DNA of 64,000 nt from Brachynemurus nebulosus (GCA_035578155.1 JAPWDM010000021.1:6150204-6214203), one strand, 5' to 3'; shown: positions 11,191-24,285, counted from the first letter of the stretch. Program-made: numbers and translations. Notes: a model not told the origin generated them from the letters alone.

Positions 11191-13185
11191 CAAAATAAAC
11201 ACCACATCAAAGAAATGCTAGAAAACCAACTAGGGATTAAAGTTAAATTAGATCAAGAGTTGCGTGAGCCAGGTATTTTTGGAAAGGCACATCGGTTACC
11301 TTTCGAGACAAGAAGACAAGCAACGAGGCCTCGTCAACTGATGTCAGGCGATGTTTGTAGACCCTTCTGTGAATCTTTTTCAAAAAAACGATATTTGGTC
11401 ATTTTTATAGATATTTACAGGAAGTATCGCTGTGGTTCTATTATTACAGAAGAATCGGAAGTAAAATACAAAATGCAAGAGATACTTGTACATGCTAAAA
11501 CACTGGGACACTCCGTATAAGAATTATTGAGTGATAATGATGGAAAATTTGATAACGACGATGTAAGAGAAATTTTACGAATTCATGGTGTAACGCAAAG
11601 ATTGGCAGCACTTTATACACCTCAGCAAAACGGTAGAAGCGAACGAGAAAATCGAACGGGAATTGAAATGGCGAGAACATTCAAATACTCAAATTTAGAA
11701 GCTAGTTTTCAAGAAGCAATTTGGGCTGAGCTGGTTAGCTCTACCGTTTACGTTCTGAACCGTACCGGAAAATCTTCCGTTACAGTAATTAGTCCACATA
11801 AACTCAGGTTTGGTCAAAAACCAAGGATTAAACATCTACGTGTTATCGGATCTTCATGCTATATACGCGTTCCATATCAAAAACGAAAGAAAATGCATCC
11901 CAAAGCTATTAAGGGATACTTAGTAGGATACGATGGAGATGAACGGTACAGAATTTTCATCAAAACAGAACACAAGGTACATATCACTTCTATCAAGTGA
12001 CATAACATTTGATGAAAAATGTAGTGGTTGTGGAAACAATATGATGAGGCCATTTCGGGATGATAATACGGAAGAAGAAGAAGAAGGAGAAGAAGAACAA
12101 AAAGAAGGAGATGAAGTTAATATTCAAGAACAAGGCAAAGACAATGAATCAAGACTTGATTTGAACAGTGAAGCCACTGATTTGGAATCTGAAGATGAAA
12201 CAGAAGATCATCAAGCTCAAAAGCAGCGACTTAGAGATCGTAGAACGTTGAACATGCCAACACATTCACAAGATTATTTTCTAACACTAGAAAATTTAGA
12301 TATGTCAGATACTCCACAAGACTTTGAAGAAGCTATAAACCCCAACAATAAGCAAAGCGAACAATGTGTAGTGGCAAGAAGCAATGGATGAAGAAGTAAA
12401 TTCATTGATCGAAAACAGAAGGAGCGGTCGCAATACCATGTAAGTGGGTGTTTCGCTTGAAGAAAAATCCAGATGGCAGTATTGAGCGGTATAAGGCTAG
12501 GATTGTCATCAAGGGATTTGAACAACGTAAAGATGTTGGTTACAATCAAACCTACAGTCCAGTAGCAAAGTTAAGCACCATCAGGTCAATTCTTAGTATA
12601 GCAGCAATGGAAAAGATGCATTTGTCACAGTTCGATATTTCGACTGCATTTTTATATGGAGAACTTGAAGAAGTTATTTATATGCAGCTGATTTATATTA
12701 ACCTGAAGCATATAGCGATAGAACAAGTAAGGTATGCTAACTAAATAAGAGTTTGTATGGATTAAAACAAGCGCGAAGATGCTGGAATACACGCCTCGGG
12801 GGTTTTCTTTCAAATTCGGGTTTTCAAATCAGTGAAGCCGATCCATGTCTATACATTTGGGAAAGAAATGGAAAAAAACTTGTCTTATTTCTATATGTGG
12901 ATGACGGGCTAGTGACAGCGACAAATTTTCAAGAGTTGGAAACTTTCTTAGAAGACCTTAAACAAGAGTTTAAAGTTCCGTCCAAAAAGGGAGATTACTT
13001 TTTAGGACTGCAAATTCAACAGACTGACGCTGGCATTAAAATAAATCAGAAAGCACACCTAAGTAAAATTTTAGAAAGATTTAATTTTGCAGAATGCAGA
13101 CCGGTGTTAGCACCGATTCTGGAAACCCCGGAGATGTCTACAATTTTGAAAGAACGCAGTAAGGAGCACAACTTTCCATATAGAC
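11191..13185 (+). pseudogene. Ty1/copia-type pol (pre-integrase, integrase, RT), broken
   Basis: The reading starts inside the pre-integrase segment (FGKAHRLPFETR) and goes through an integrase core (DVCRPFCESFSKKRY, then LSDNDGKF, then TPQQNGRSERENRT, giving the D,D,E pattern apart from a changed first site). A Glu-rich linker at 12078-12130 follows, then RT (KARIVIKGFEQRKDVGYNQTY, QFDISTAFLYGEL, YGLKQARRCW, and the catalytic FLYVDDGL at about 12890). There is an in-frame TAA at 11518, a shift near 12000, another before 12448 and another near 12745. Gag, protease and RNase H are missing: the left end has no LTR and the right end is cut at about 13185 by gypsy sequence. Confidence 0.85.
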
Positions 13186-16080
13186 ATGTTGGGTGGAGGT
13201 ATCTGTAGTGGACGTCGCGGCGAGGTTTCGAATAGCCACTAACTGGCCAACTTTAAACGGTGGCTTTTCAGGGTACTTCTGGTACGGCTTGGAGATGACG
13301 TCGTGCATTCGTTTGAGCGCTCGGTTTATTTGCTCAGGAATCGGTTTATCTTCACAGTCAAAGATATCGGATAACTGCAGGAAATTGTCCAGCGGTAGTA
13401 AGAGCTTTCTACCAAAGAAGATCTCTGCCGGAGTCGCATTAACGGATGAGTGAACGGAGTTATTGTAACTGAACGTGGCGTAACCCAACATATTAGTCCA
13501 ATGTTTATGTTTAACGGCGTACTGAGCGATTAGCGTAGCCATATTTTGCTTAATGTTTCGGTTGACCCTTTCCGCCTGGTTCGCCTGTGAGTTGTACGGG
13601 CTGGTGAAGATTGGCTTAATGTTGTGGGCCAACAGGAACTGGGCGTACGACTCAGCTCTAAAACATTTGGCATTGTCGCTGGTGATATGTTGAGGATACC
13701 CATATGTGTTGAATATCTCCGTTAAGTGGCAAATGACTGTAACGGCAGTAGCTCTTACTGATGTCCGGGTGATCAGGAACTTCGAGTACGAATCAATGAC
13801 TGTAAAGATATAGGAATGCTTATTAGCGGCTGAAGATACCAAAGGTCCAATAAAATCTATATGTAAGTGTTGAAACACATGGGTGGGAATCAACGATTTC
13901 AACTGGATCCTTGCGGTGTGGAAATTCGGTTTAGCAAGAGTGCATGGTTTACATTTGAGCACAAAATCCTTCACTTTTTTGTATAATTCAGGACACCAAA
14001 ACCTTTTAGCGATGTCTCTATATGTTTTGGTAATGCCAGAATGAGATGCTGAATGATAGTAATTAATTATATACTGAATGGCATTATCCGGTAACACTAT
14101 TCCTTTTAAATTATTTTTACCGACTAACTTCATTAGCAAGCCGTTAGAAATTACAAACTTATTGACGTTTAAATGATTACGAATGTTATCATAAACGAGT
14201 CTGCAATCTTCCGACTGCTTCTGAAGATTCTTAATGTCGAAAAAACTATGTGGCGTTACATTGGTATTATTAATAAATTCTGATTGAATGTCAGAGACAT
14301 GACTAATCGATGCACAATCATTTTTGACAAAAATTGAATTAATGTTTAAATTTTCACTATGATTGTTCTCATTTTCAGTAATATCAAATAGACGAGATAG
14401 TGCGTCAGCGATGATATTTTCTCGTCCAGGTATGTGTAGAATCGTGAAATCATACCTGGATAATGTGAGGATCGATTCACTTTATTAAAAGCAGGAGGCT
14501 GTTCTAGTAACTAAACTAATGCTTGATTACCGCATTCGAGGTAGAAATGATTTCCAATTAGAAAATCTTTAAAATGTTCTAAAGCACGAATTACGGCTAA
14601 CATTTCTACCTCGCAGCTGTTGTAGAATTTTTGGGCCCCATGAAGGCGTCTCGAAAAATATTGAATCGGGTGTCGACCCGACTCGAATTCTTGAGATAAA
14701 ACAGCTCCAATTCCTTGGCTAGACCCGTCAGTGGTTAAGTAAAATTTATTTTTAAAATTCGGAAATTTTAATATCGGGGCACTAATCAAGGCTTGTTTTA
14801 ATTTATTAATTGAATCAATATGTTCTTGATTTAGTTGAAATTTGGGGTTCTTTTTTCTAAGTTCAGCTAAAGGCTCTATGAGTATAGCATGATTTTTAAT
14901 GAACTTAGAATAGAATGCAACCATACCCAAAAATTTTAATAGCTGCTTACGGTTTTTTGGCAAGGGAATATCTACTATTGCTTGTACTCGTTGAGGGTCG
15001 GGAACTCTACCTTCACTGCTAATTGAATGTCCAAGTATTTTAATCTTTTGCATACAAAGTGATATTTTATTTGGATTAGCAGTGAGGCCTATGTTTTTAA
15101 GTCGTGAAAATACTAAATTTATTTGATTTATATGTTCCTCAGGAGTATTTGAAGCAATAATTATATCGTCATAATACAAAAATAGAAAACCTTGCTGTCT
15201 AAAATCAGCTAATTCTTTAAAAAGATATCTATTTAGGGCTTGAGCGGAATTTTTCAAACCGAAAGGCATGACTAAAAATTCATATTGACCGAATTGAGTT
15301 ACAATAGAAGTGTATTTAGTTGATTGGGGGTGAATCGGAATCTGTTAAAATGACTGCGATAAGTCTATTGACGAGAAAATTTTAAAACCGCCTAATGAAT
15401 TTAAAACATAATTCATGTTTATGCCTGAAAGGGGATCGAATTGGACGACAGAATTGAGGTCCCTAAAACCGGTCACCATCCGGTAACCTACTTGTTTTTT
15501 AACAAAAAATACAGGACTACTGTATTCCGAAATTGTCGGCCTGAGAATGTTAAGTTCAACAAGTTCATTTATATGTGACTCTAGAAGTTTTAACTTGTCA
15601 GGGTTCATGTAATAGGGTTTCTTTGCTATAACCTTATTATAATCGTTTAAAATAATTTTGTACTCGTAATTTTTAGCACGACCGGGCTTTTCAGTTAAAA
15701 TTGAAGAATATTTCTTTAGTAAGGAATCTAATTTTGTTTGGAGTAAAGGACTAAGGTTAAATTTCTGTTCTATAATTAAATTTAAAATTTGTCCTTGTAT
15801 ATTAGCATTGTCTAAAAATTGAATAATTGTGTTAGGTGCATGTTAAATGACAAGCTAGAACTAGAAAAGTCTAAGGTAAATTGGCATAAATGAATTGTTT
15901 TGATTCCTAATAATATGTCAACAGGTAAACAATTTACAATGTAAAATGGTTGTTTCCATGTGAATTTATCTATTTTGAATATTAAATAAACTAACTTTTT
16001 TAACTGAATTGATTTGGCACCGGGTAAATATGCATTATAAAATGTATTTTCAATTTTGAACTTGTGTTTAGTATTTTTCG
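13186..16080 (-). pseudogene. Gypsy/errantivirus-type pol, frameshifted
   Basis: Read on the minus strand from 16080. First comes a protease-end/RT-start segment (15812-16084), then RT fingers and palm (15345-15608, with SSPVFFVKKQVGYRMV). Next are RT palm and RNase H (14511-15269, catalytic FLFLYYDDIIIA, RNase H start LTTDGSSQGIGAVLS). Last is integrase (13186-14139) with the zinc site H..H..C..C ending CKPCTLAK and the core HIDFIGP, ITSDNAKCF, NQAERVNRN. The RT motif is YYDD rather than the common YVDD or YIDD. Frames change between blocks and a stop separates the two RT blocks. The low end joins copia sequence at about 13185. The high end joins a second gypsy element in the same direction at about 16080. 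Neither LTRs nor env belong to it. Confidence 0.85.
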
Positions 16081-18160
16081 ACAATTACTGGGGCCTCACT
16101 AATAGGTATTAAGTTACTATTGTCAGAGTCTGCTGAATGAATAGTTGCTTGGGAACTGTCACTCATGTTTACTTCGGGTATACGAGATAATGCATCTGCT
16201 ACAACATTATTTTCCCTTTGATAAACATGGGCTGATAATCAAATTCTTCTAATTGGAGTTTCCAACGCGTCAATTTATTATTAGTGTTTTTCATGTGATG
16301 TACTGACTTAAGTGGTTCATGGTCTGACAATAAATTAAATTTTCGCCCATATAGGTATGGTCTAAAATATTTACATGCCCATACAATGGCTAACAATTCT
16401 TTTTCTGTCGTACTGTAATTACACTCTGATTGATTAAGTGTTCGAGAGGCGAAATATATAGGTTTGTCGTGCCCTATTGGTCCCTGGGAAAGTACAGCTC
16501 CTATAGCAAAATTACTGATGTCTGTTGTTAAATTGAAGGGCTTGGAGAATTCGGGATATTTTAATATTGGGTCATTGGTTAGTAAAGCTTTACATTTCTC
16601 GAATGCATCTATGAAGTCTTGTGGAGGTTTGGTCACGTCTTCACCTTTTCTAAGTAACTTTATCATGGGTTTCGTTATTTTTGCGAAATTATGGATAAAT
16701 TTTCGGTAATACCTTAAAAGTCCAAGGAATCCTTTAATTTGTTTTGTTGTTTTAGGTAAGGGGTAATTTTTTACTGCCTCTATTTTTTTTTGGATTTGGC
16801 CTAATTCCGTCTTGTGATACTATGTGACCTAAGAACTCAATTTCCTTTTGAAGAAAATGAGACTTGTCTAACTGAACTTTAAGGTTTGCGTCTATTAATT
16901 TTGGGAATACTTTGCGAAGGTTTTCAATGTGTTCCTGAAGCGATGTTGAGAAAACTACAATATCATCAATATAAACTAGACATACTTTTCCAATAAGGTC
17001 GCGTATGCCGTGAATGCCGTCTTCTCAATGTCTCTTGGATCAACTTCTATTTGATGGAAACCGCTAGCTAGATCTAATGATGTAAAGTACATGCATCGTC
17101 CTAATTTATCTAATATTTCAGTAATATTCGGTAGTGGGTATTTGTCATCTATAGTCTTGTCTTTTAATTTTCGATAATCTTTGACCATACGCCATTTTTG
17201 TTTTCCCGAGGCGTCTACTTTATTAGGTACGATCCATATTGGGGATAACCATGGAGAGTAGCTTGGTCGAATTATACCTTGTTCTAATAATTTTTCTATT
17301 TGTAACTGAACTTCCTCCTTGTGCATGTAGGGGTATCTATATGATTTAGTGTAACACGGTATGTCGTCCTTAGTTTATATTCTATGTTTAGTTTGGTTAG
17401 TGAATGTGAGGTTTTGACCCTCTTTAAAGAATATTTCTTCGTACTGTTGGCACAATTTGATTAGTTGTTCGCGTTCCTTTAAATTTAAATGATCAGTGCG
17501 TATCAACTCTTCTATATCAGGTAATGTTACGTTGTCAACTTCCATCTGAGTGATGTTAGTGTGACATTCATAAAAATTTGATAAAGGTTGACAACCTGCT
17601 GGTTGATTTAGTCTAAACTGAGTTTGTTGTTCATTTGTATTAACAATTGAGACTATGCATAACCAATCTTTTGCGTTATAAATACCTTCTTCAATGTATA
17701 GATTTTTTTCAATGAAAGTTTCCGGTATATCGATTTGTCTGTTATCTGTGTCTACTGGGATTGTATGAAAACTTTTTGAAAATGATTCTGCGAGAAGGAT
17801 TCCCGATTTTAAACATGGTTTCTTTTTTATGGGGATTTGACGATTGGGTGTAGATACATGTGGTGGTTGTGATAAATGTAGAGAAGCGTTTAATCTGATT
17901 AATAAATCTTCCCCTACTAGTCGGTCAAAATATTGATGAAAATCTTTTACGTACCAGTCGAATGTCAAATCTACTTCGTTAAATTCGTCGAAGATAGGTA
18001 ACGTTATTTGTAATTCTACTTCGTGTGAACCGCCAAAAGTAAATAGTTTAACGCGTTCGCCGATGTATGTGAAATCTTTATTAATCAATGAAGGATTGAT
18101 AAAACTAACTGAACTTCCGGTATCTATTAAAAATTTAAGTACTTTATTGGGGAATATTGA
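16081..18160 (-). pseudogene. Second gypsy/errantivirus pol (PR, RT, RNase H), truncated
   Basis: Minus-strand order: protease active site FLIDTGSSVSF at about 18115-18150, then the PR-RT linker, RT ([41 protein letters not shown] at 16976-17326), and RNase H (LTTDISNFAIGAVLSQ, RTLNQSECNYSTTEKELLAIVWA, LLSDHEPLK at 16199-16666) ending NNVVADALSRIPE at about 16170. Pieces 18088, 17326 and 16666 lie in one frame separated by stops (near 17375 and 16976). The segment around the RT YxDD (16730-16975) is frame-broken. Integrase is absent: the sequence passes at about 16080 into the protease region of the neighbouring element. Confidence 0.85.
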
Positions 18161-18189
18161 ATTAATTTCAATCTATGGAAGTGTACTAA

Positions 18190-19584
18190 TATTAGCAAAG
18201 TTCTCTACGTTTGATTCGTTTCAAGGCTTGGTAATATAAAATTTTCCTCTTGTATTTCTGCTTCTAATGTTTGTGGTTCACAAGAATTATGTGAATCCAA
18301 ATAATCGCCATATTGTTCATATGGGATATATTCCTCAAGTTGTTCGTTGGTGTACACGGGGTTAATATCAATTTGTTCGTCAGTTTCCTGATTAAATAAT
18401 TCTTTACTCGTAAAAGTTGGTTTTTGTCCGTTATTATTAAAGTAATTGTTTTGAGGTCTGTTATTCCTAGTTTGTAGACTTACGTCCATAGGTGTAGGTT
18501 TGTATTGTGGTTTAATACTGTGTTGGGTAGGTGGATTAAATCTAGGTGGTTGTATATTGGGTTTTTGGATTTGAAACTGTCCAGGTTGGGCGTATCTTGG
18601 TGATTGTAGGTTAATTGGTTTAGTGAAACCATTTGGTCTTGGAAATGGATTTTGTCTATTTAAATGTTGTTGGAAATTAGGTGTAGGTTTAGAATATGAA
18701 GGTAGGTGTGTATGTAGGTTTATGTGTGTGAAATTTCGGTACTGTTAGTGGATTGTTTTTATGGCCGTATTTGGTCTGATGTGAATGTATGTGGTTCATT
18801 TGGTCCTGAGCAAGATCGTATGCCCCTTTTAAACTGCTAATTTGTTCGGTTCGGATATAATTACCAATATCGGTTTTTAATCCGGTTGTAAATTCGCGTA
18901 AGACATCTTGTACATATGTGTCTATTAGAACTGTTTTGATGTCGGGACTGAAGGTTGAGTTGATTCTATTTATTAAAGCCGTTTGTAAATCGTTAGCTTC
19001 TTGAAAATATTCTTCTAACGATCTATTTCCCTGTTTCAATTCAGTTAATCTACGTTTTATAGTATCTATTGATCGTTTGTCAGAAAAATGTGTTAATAAG
19101 TGTCCCTTTACCGTAGGCCAGTCCAATGGGTTTCCCACGTTATTAGAGAATTATTAGCACTACCTATTATTTTATTTCTAACTACACTGCCTAGTATTTT
19201 TCTAGTTATTTCGTCGGTTACTAATCCTAGATATAAATCTACTTGTGTTATGAAATTGTCTAAGGTTCCAGGTAAACCATCATAATTGGGTAACAATTTA
19301 ATGCAATCAAATGCGTTAATAGACGTTTTTGAATTATTTTCAGATATATTTAAATTTTCAAAAATTTCTTCTAAAGAACTATTTGAATTACTTGATGTGA
19401 TAATTAAATTATTTTGTATGGTTAATTTATTTATAGGATCGATATCAATATATTCTTGATTTTTATTTAAGTCTCGATTTTCGTTCGGGGTAGCAACTAT
19501 ATTGCGGTGTTCGTCCAACTTATAGTTTAGTAATGGAACATTAGTGTTATGCACTCGATACTGATGTGTTGGAATTTTAGGCAT
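18190..19584 (-). pseudogene. Gag of the second gypsy element
   Basis: The ATG at 19584 (MPKIPTHQYRV) follows a leader that starts at a primer-binding site. Capsid-like sequence runs through LLPNYDGLPGTLDNFITQVD (19240-19300), FSDKRSIDTIKRRLTELKQG and LEEYFQEANDLQTALINRI (18970-19080), the pattern of 17.6/297-type Gag capsids. The end is rich in Asn, Gln and Pro (18205-18680). Frameshifts occur near 19120 and near 18690. No CCHC knuckle is seen, in keeping with errantivirus-type Gag. It lies directly before the protease and would be translated with a frameshift into pol in a working element. Confidence 0.75.
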
Positions 19585-19883
19585 GAAGGATATGAAACAA
19601 TATACAGTATGGGTTACTTACATGCAAAGACCAATCAGCATTCTAGTTGTACGTGGGTCCTTTTTCCAGGTTGAAGAATTGAAATTCACCAGAGTTCCGT
19701 AGTCGATTTCCACTCGGCTTAGAATTCTGTACCAGGCTTGGATCTGTTGTATCTACTGGTGGAGCTGCGATGACCACTGCTTGTCCAATATACGTTTGGA
19801 TTTGTTGCTTAAACAACCGATCACTCGCGTTGCCGACTTTTGATACGTTTTATTAATCGATTTACTTTAGGATCCTATGCGTT

Positions 19884-19903
19884 GGATCCCATCCTCGTCG
19901 CCA
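19884..19903 (-). promoter_or_regulatory. Primer-binding site of the second gypsy element
   Basis: Minus-strand TGGCGACGAGGATGGGATCC begins right after an LTR-like end TTATTTAAT and lies 300 bases before the gag ATG. TGGCG is a common start of gypsy primer sites. Confidence 0.6.
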
Positions 19904-19962
19904 ATTAAATAACTTGAATCGATTAATCTTTTAAAAAATAAATTTTATTTTATTACCAAGTA

Positions 19963-20700
19963 CAGGGTGGGGCAGGGAAACATCCCTACTTTCGAGGTGG
20001 CATTGTGAGTAGTGGGGACATGTTGGAGGAGTGGGGGTAGGTTCAAATGACGCTGTGGCCACGGAATTTTCCGATAGTAGCGCTGTCAGTTGTAGACATG
20101 GCTTGGTCGAATGAGCAACGCGCTTTTGCTGTCGAGACGTATTTTTCTCAGAATAAGTCTATTGTTGCAGTGCAGCGTGCGCTGCGAACTCGTTATCGGA
20201 TTCCCCCTCGCAACCCTGTTCCAGACCGCAAATCCATTTTGTTGTGGGTGGAAAACTTCCGTGCATGTGGTAGTGTAGTGAAAAAGAGAGTTGGGGCTCG
20301 GAGAACTGTCTGAACTCCAGAAAACATTGACCGTGTCAGAAGATCGATCTTGCAGTCTCCTAAGCGTTCTGCCCGCAAGCATGCATCCGCCCTTGCATTC
20401 TCAAGAGTGAAGTGTTTAAACATCGACCCAGAACCTTACAAGACTTGAAGGATGCAATTCGCGTTGAAGTTGCCCGCATTCCACAACAAATGCTTCGCAG
20501 AGTTATGCAGAACTTCAGAACCAGACTAGATCAGTGTGTTGACAATGAGGGACATCACTTGAATGATGTATTGTTTAAAACAAAGTAAGAATTAACTTCC
20601 ATCTGTACCCTTTTGATGCCACAATAAAGTTTTGTTCTAACACTTTTCGTTTTTTTTTAATTTACCTTCAAAATTAGGGATACTTCCCTGCCCCACCCTG
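19963..20700 (+). mobile_element. Deleted Tc1/mariner-type element with TA duplication
   Basis: The ends are good inverted repeats: CAGGGTGGGGCAGGGAAACA at the left and CTTCCCTGCCCCACCCTG at the right, each flanked by TA (19961-19962 and 20701-20702). Length is 738 bp, shorter than a full element. It carries only the first part and the last part of a transposase, so it is an internal-deletion derivative. It sits inside the LTR of the gypsy element. Confidence 0.85.
20098..20588 (+). pseudogene. Transposase remnant with DUF4817-type N-terminus
   Basis: MAWSNEQRAFAVETYFSQNK with KSIVAVQRALRTRYRIP and SILLWVENFRACGSVVKK is the helix-turn-helix start I know as DUF4817, found in insect Tc1/mariner-type transposases. 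An in-frame TGA follows at about 20311, then a recognisable continuation (ENIDRVRRSILQSPKRSARKH). After about 20400 the text jumps, in another frame, to the protein's end (about 20445-20588, containing VARIPQQMLRRVMQNFRTRL). The DDE catalytic middle is deleted. Cannot be active. Confidence 0.75.
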
Positions 20701-21120
20701 TACAACAATTGTTACAATTTTAATAATTGAAACAAAAGAATCGAAGATCAAAAACGGCGTACGTGCGTTATTTGACAATGTGATAACTAATGTTCGATTT
20801 TTATCAAATCACCGTTTTTATACTTTTATTTTTTTTTGTTCTAAGAGGAAAGTTTCTAAAATATTACTTGCATTCACTTTTGGACCTTGATATGATTTTT
20901 GGTGTGTGATTTGTGTGATCATGTGTCGTCTTTATGATGCTTGTGGGTTTGAAAGGAATTCTGACGTAGAATGCCAAAGGTGATAGAAAAATATAACAAT
21001 TTGTAGATAAGAATTTAAATGTCGCTATGTGTGTTTGAAAAGAATGTGGTGTTGTTTGATATAAGTAATTAAATAATATTATTTTAGGAAATACTTAAAT
21101 TAATTATTATAATTTATATA

Positions 21121-22710
21121 CTACTCAAAACAAAATAAGGGCCATTCATGTTTTGCTGCATAAGTTTATTTTTATATAAGTTACAGTATAGGGTATGCTT
21201 ACATTTAATTAAGGAACTAATTTTTTACTAAATAAAATTAATTTTAATAAGATTAAATAAAAAATTAATCCATAATTACATCTTTTTAGGATTTTATCAT
21301 TTTTATAGTCATTTTTACAGTCATCAGCAAACGTTCACGCTTTGAGTAAAAGCACACATTATGCAACTTTCGGTGATTTAATATCGAGTATGCCCTCCCC
21401 TTTTTAAAACACATGCTTGAAGCCTCCTCGGCATGCTTTCAATAAGATGCCTAACGGTTTCATCAGGAATCTCCTCCCAACATCTTCTCAAGACATCAAT
21501 CAGTTGTTGTTGGGTGTGCCAGCTGCTCTGACTCGCCGTTTTAATTGATCCCAAAGATGTTCTATTGGGTTCAAGTTTCAAGGGCTATTTGCAGGCCACG
21601 GTAAAACCTGTATATTAGCCTCCCTAAGGACAGTTGTCGTCGCTCGAGCGGTATGCGCTTGGCCTTTATCCTGCATCAGGATAAATCTGTCGGCCGCTCG
21701 TTGTGCAAAGGGGATCACATGGGGTCTGACAACCTGTTCGATGTAACTTTGAGCCGTTACAGTACCCTCGTTCAGGAAAACAAGCTCAGTTTTGCCTTGC
21801 AAACTAATTCCACCCCAGACCATAACATTAGGACCGCCAAATCTGTCGCGTTCATGAATGTGACGATCAGAAAACCTTTCCCCACTTCTTCTCCACACTC
21901 TTACACGTCGATCACCACTAAACAACTTCACCTTGCACTCATCCGTGAAGAGTACGTGACGCCATTCCTCCAAGCCCCATTCAAGGTGTTCACGTGCAAA
22001 TCTTAAACGGTTTGCACGATGCGCTCCGGTCAGTTTGGTACGGATTACTGGTCTTCTTGAACGTTGTTGGTCTCCATGCAAAGTATTTCGTATGGTCTGA
22101 TTACTGACAACAGTACCAGTAGATCGATGTAAGCGATTTTGCGGAGTACCTGCGGTAACAGTCGGCTCACGTCGTGCACACAGTCGAATGTAATGGTTTT
22201 CACGGGCAGTGGTAGCACGAACTCTTCCTGAGCCACGGCGCCGGGTTACACTACCGGTCTGCTGATACCGATTCCAAATATTTTGAATAGCCCTTCGTGA
22301 ACAATCCAACTGCAGAGCCACGGAACGTTGAGATTGACCACCCTCAATCATCGTTACGGCTCTGGTAGCGGTAGCTTCGTCCATATGGTGTCGAATTTTC
22401 GGCATTGTAAAAATAAATGATTGAATAACACGCCAAACTTCAAAAAACAACCTCAGCAATCAATAATCTAGCGCAAACTGATTTAAAATCAAATTCAAAA
22501 AAATAAGTAAAACTATCCACTTGACGCTGTGCGAGACAAAAAAACGTTTAAATCTTCCCCTCAACAATAATATCACTTAAACCTAACTGTTAATATTTAC
22601 TCAACCACTTAATATCATAACAACAGTCATTTAGAAAAGTTATTTTGACGTGGATCGACATAAATCAGTTTTAAAATACAAACTTTCAAGTGGCCATTAT
22701 TTGTATTTAC
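21121..22710 (-). mobile_element. Decayed Tc1-type element
   Basis: Left end CTACTCAAAACAAAATAAGG preceded by TA. The right end TGGCCATTATTTGTATTTAC is a diverged inverse of it. The element encloses one transposase pseudogene. The right boundary is approximate. Confidence 0.65.
21381..22405 (-). pseudogene. Tc1-family transposase, broken near the third catalytic residue
   Basis: From the ATG at 22405 the protein has a paired-type helix-turn-helix region (RAVTMIEGGQSQRSVALQL, RRAIQNIWNRYQQTGSV, RRRGSGR hinge). The catalytic core follows, with the first Asp in HVLFTDECK, RVRVWRRSGE, NVMVWGGIS, and the second Asp in LMQDKGQAH, where most relatives have QDNAR/PH. The LNPIEHLWD block holding the third acidic residue follows a TGA and lies in the same frame, but the C-terminal part (DVLRRCWEEIPDE to RGGHTRY) needs a further shift near 21530. 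Usual Tc1 length is about 340 residues, which this pseudogene roughly matches. Confidence 0.85.
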
Positions 22711-23675
22711 ATATGCACGTATAAAAAGAATCCGTACTTGAAAATGGGATATTATGAACAGATGGGGAAGAACATTGATAAGAAATGCAACTGCAAACAG
22801 TATGTAATCGTGTTCACATACACATATCCATGCTCGCGTGAATAAACTGATTTCAATATAATCCCGATTCTAACTTTACATTTGATTTTTTCATTTTGCT
22901 TTTTAAGCAAAATTTATAGCCAATAAGTAAATTCTACACGGACAGACGGGAATTTCGCTTTATTCCACCAAACAAAACAATGACCAAAATAACAAAAATT
23001 TCTTCTTTTTTTCATATAAATTGCTCCGTTTGTATGGATACAGAGACTTAATAACAATCGATTTAACTTTGTCGACTTACTTGAATATTAAAGAAATAAC
23101 GAGATTTTTCGGTTATATTAGCTGTGTGTCCGCGTATTGCAAACTGACCATTTTGGTCATGACATACAGTGATCAATTTTAGTGTGCACATAAAATTCTT
23201 CTGAACAGGATTCGAACTAGTCAAATTGAAAATTTTACGGGTATTAGTAAACTTTTGTTTGTACACAATAGTCATTTATGTTTTTTTTGTCCCTCTCCCC
23301 GGTCAGTTCCCAATACAGTACTGATTTTAACGTTTAGTAACGACTAGTACGACTAACGTTAAAAAACGTAATTCCGGAAAAATTTTCAGTCGAACTAGTG
23401 GATTCAGTTCCGAAATTTTGCCACGCCAGAACAGTTTACTAGGGGTGTCCATAAACCACGTCGTTTAGTTGGGAACAGTTGTAAAAAGGATATTGATGGA
23501 ATTGAATGGGTTCTTGACTTGGAAGGGGGTCACGAAAAAGGAATCCTGTAGTCTACATGGAGAGAGGCGGAGGAGTTCAAGAAAATGCAAGATGGAACTA
23601 TATAGTTTATGGACGCTCCCCTACGGAAGATCAATTATTAGGAGTAGCTGTTTTAAATAAACATTTATAAGTTAG
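22711..23675. other. No gene seen
   Basis: AT-rich spacer between the Tc1 element and the LTR. Short frames at 23063-23275 and 23469-23660 have no recognisable features. Confidence 0.4.
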
Positions 23676-24147
23676 TGTTGTGTCTCTTCGGAGGAGTTGC
23701 GGGTTTGGGTTGGTATTTTACTGAATAATACACTACTTTATATTTTAATTAATTTTATTTATAAAAGTTTAAATTTTACAAACTACAGTTGAATGATACA
23801 ATTGAACTTGTGTGGAAGAGATGTCGAGTTATTAATTTGAAATATAGCCTTCACTGGAAAAGGCCCCGTTTTTATGCCGGGATTGTCTTATATACTGACG
23901 CTTAATATGCGGTTTTGGGAGATTCTTATTGGTCAATTTAATTGTGACGTAATTAAAATATTATAAAATTATTTCTAGAACAATTCATTTCAGGGATATG
24001 TTTGTCGCTAGAGAAAATGATGATCACACATATTCCACGATGATAGAAGATACTTAATATTATAAAACTAGATAAAACAAATGACGTTAAGTAACGGAAA
24101 AAGTTATAAAATGTACAATGTGCATTTTAATAAAATTAAGGATGTGG

Positions 24148-24285
24148 CTATTTATACATACAGTATGTATAATTAATTGGCTATTTATACATACAGTATG
24201 TATACGCAATCGGCTATTTATACATACAGTATGTATACGAAATTGGCCATTTATACGTATATAGTATGTATATGAAATTGGCGGT
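24148..24285. repeat. ~33-bp tandem repeat, four copies
   Basis: Each copy contains GGCTATTTATACATACAGTA or a variant. The core TACATACAGTATGTA is almost palindromic. It is a multiplication of the element's own terminal repeat. Confidence 0.85.

Larger units (their letters stand above)
19904..21118 (-). repeat. 5' LTR region of the second gypsy element, interrupted
   Basis: The LTR end is at 19904. Its sequence runs to 19962, is split by the DNA transposon at 19963-20700 and resumes at about 20703. The outer limit cannot be set because no second LTR of this element is present. The 20703-21118 part is AT-rich and non-coding. Confidence 0.45.

Noticed and set aside
21653..22236. Frames overlapping the Tc1 transposase
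   Set aside because: Shadow frames of the transposase.
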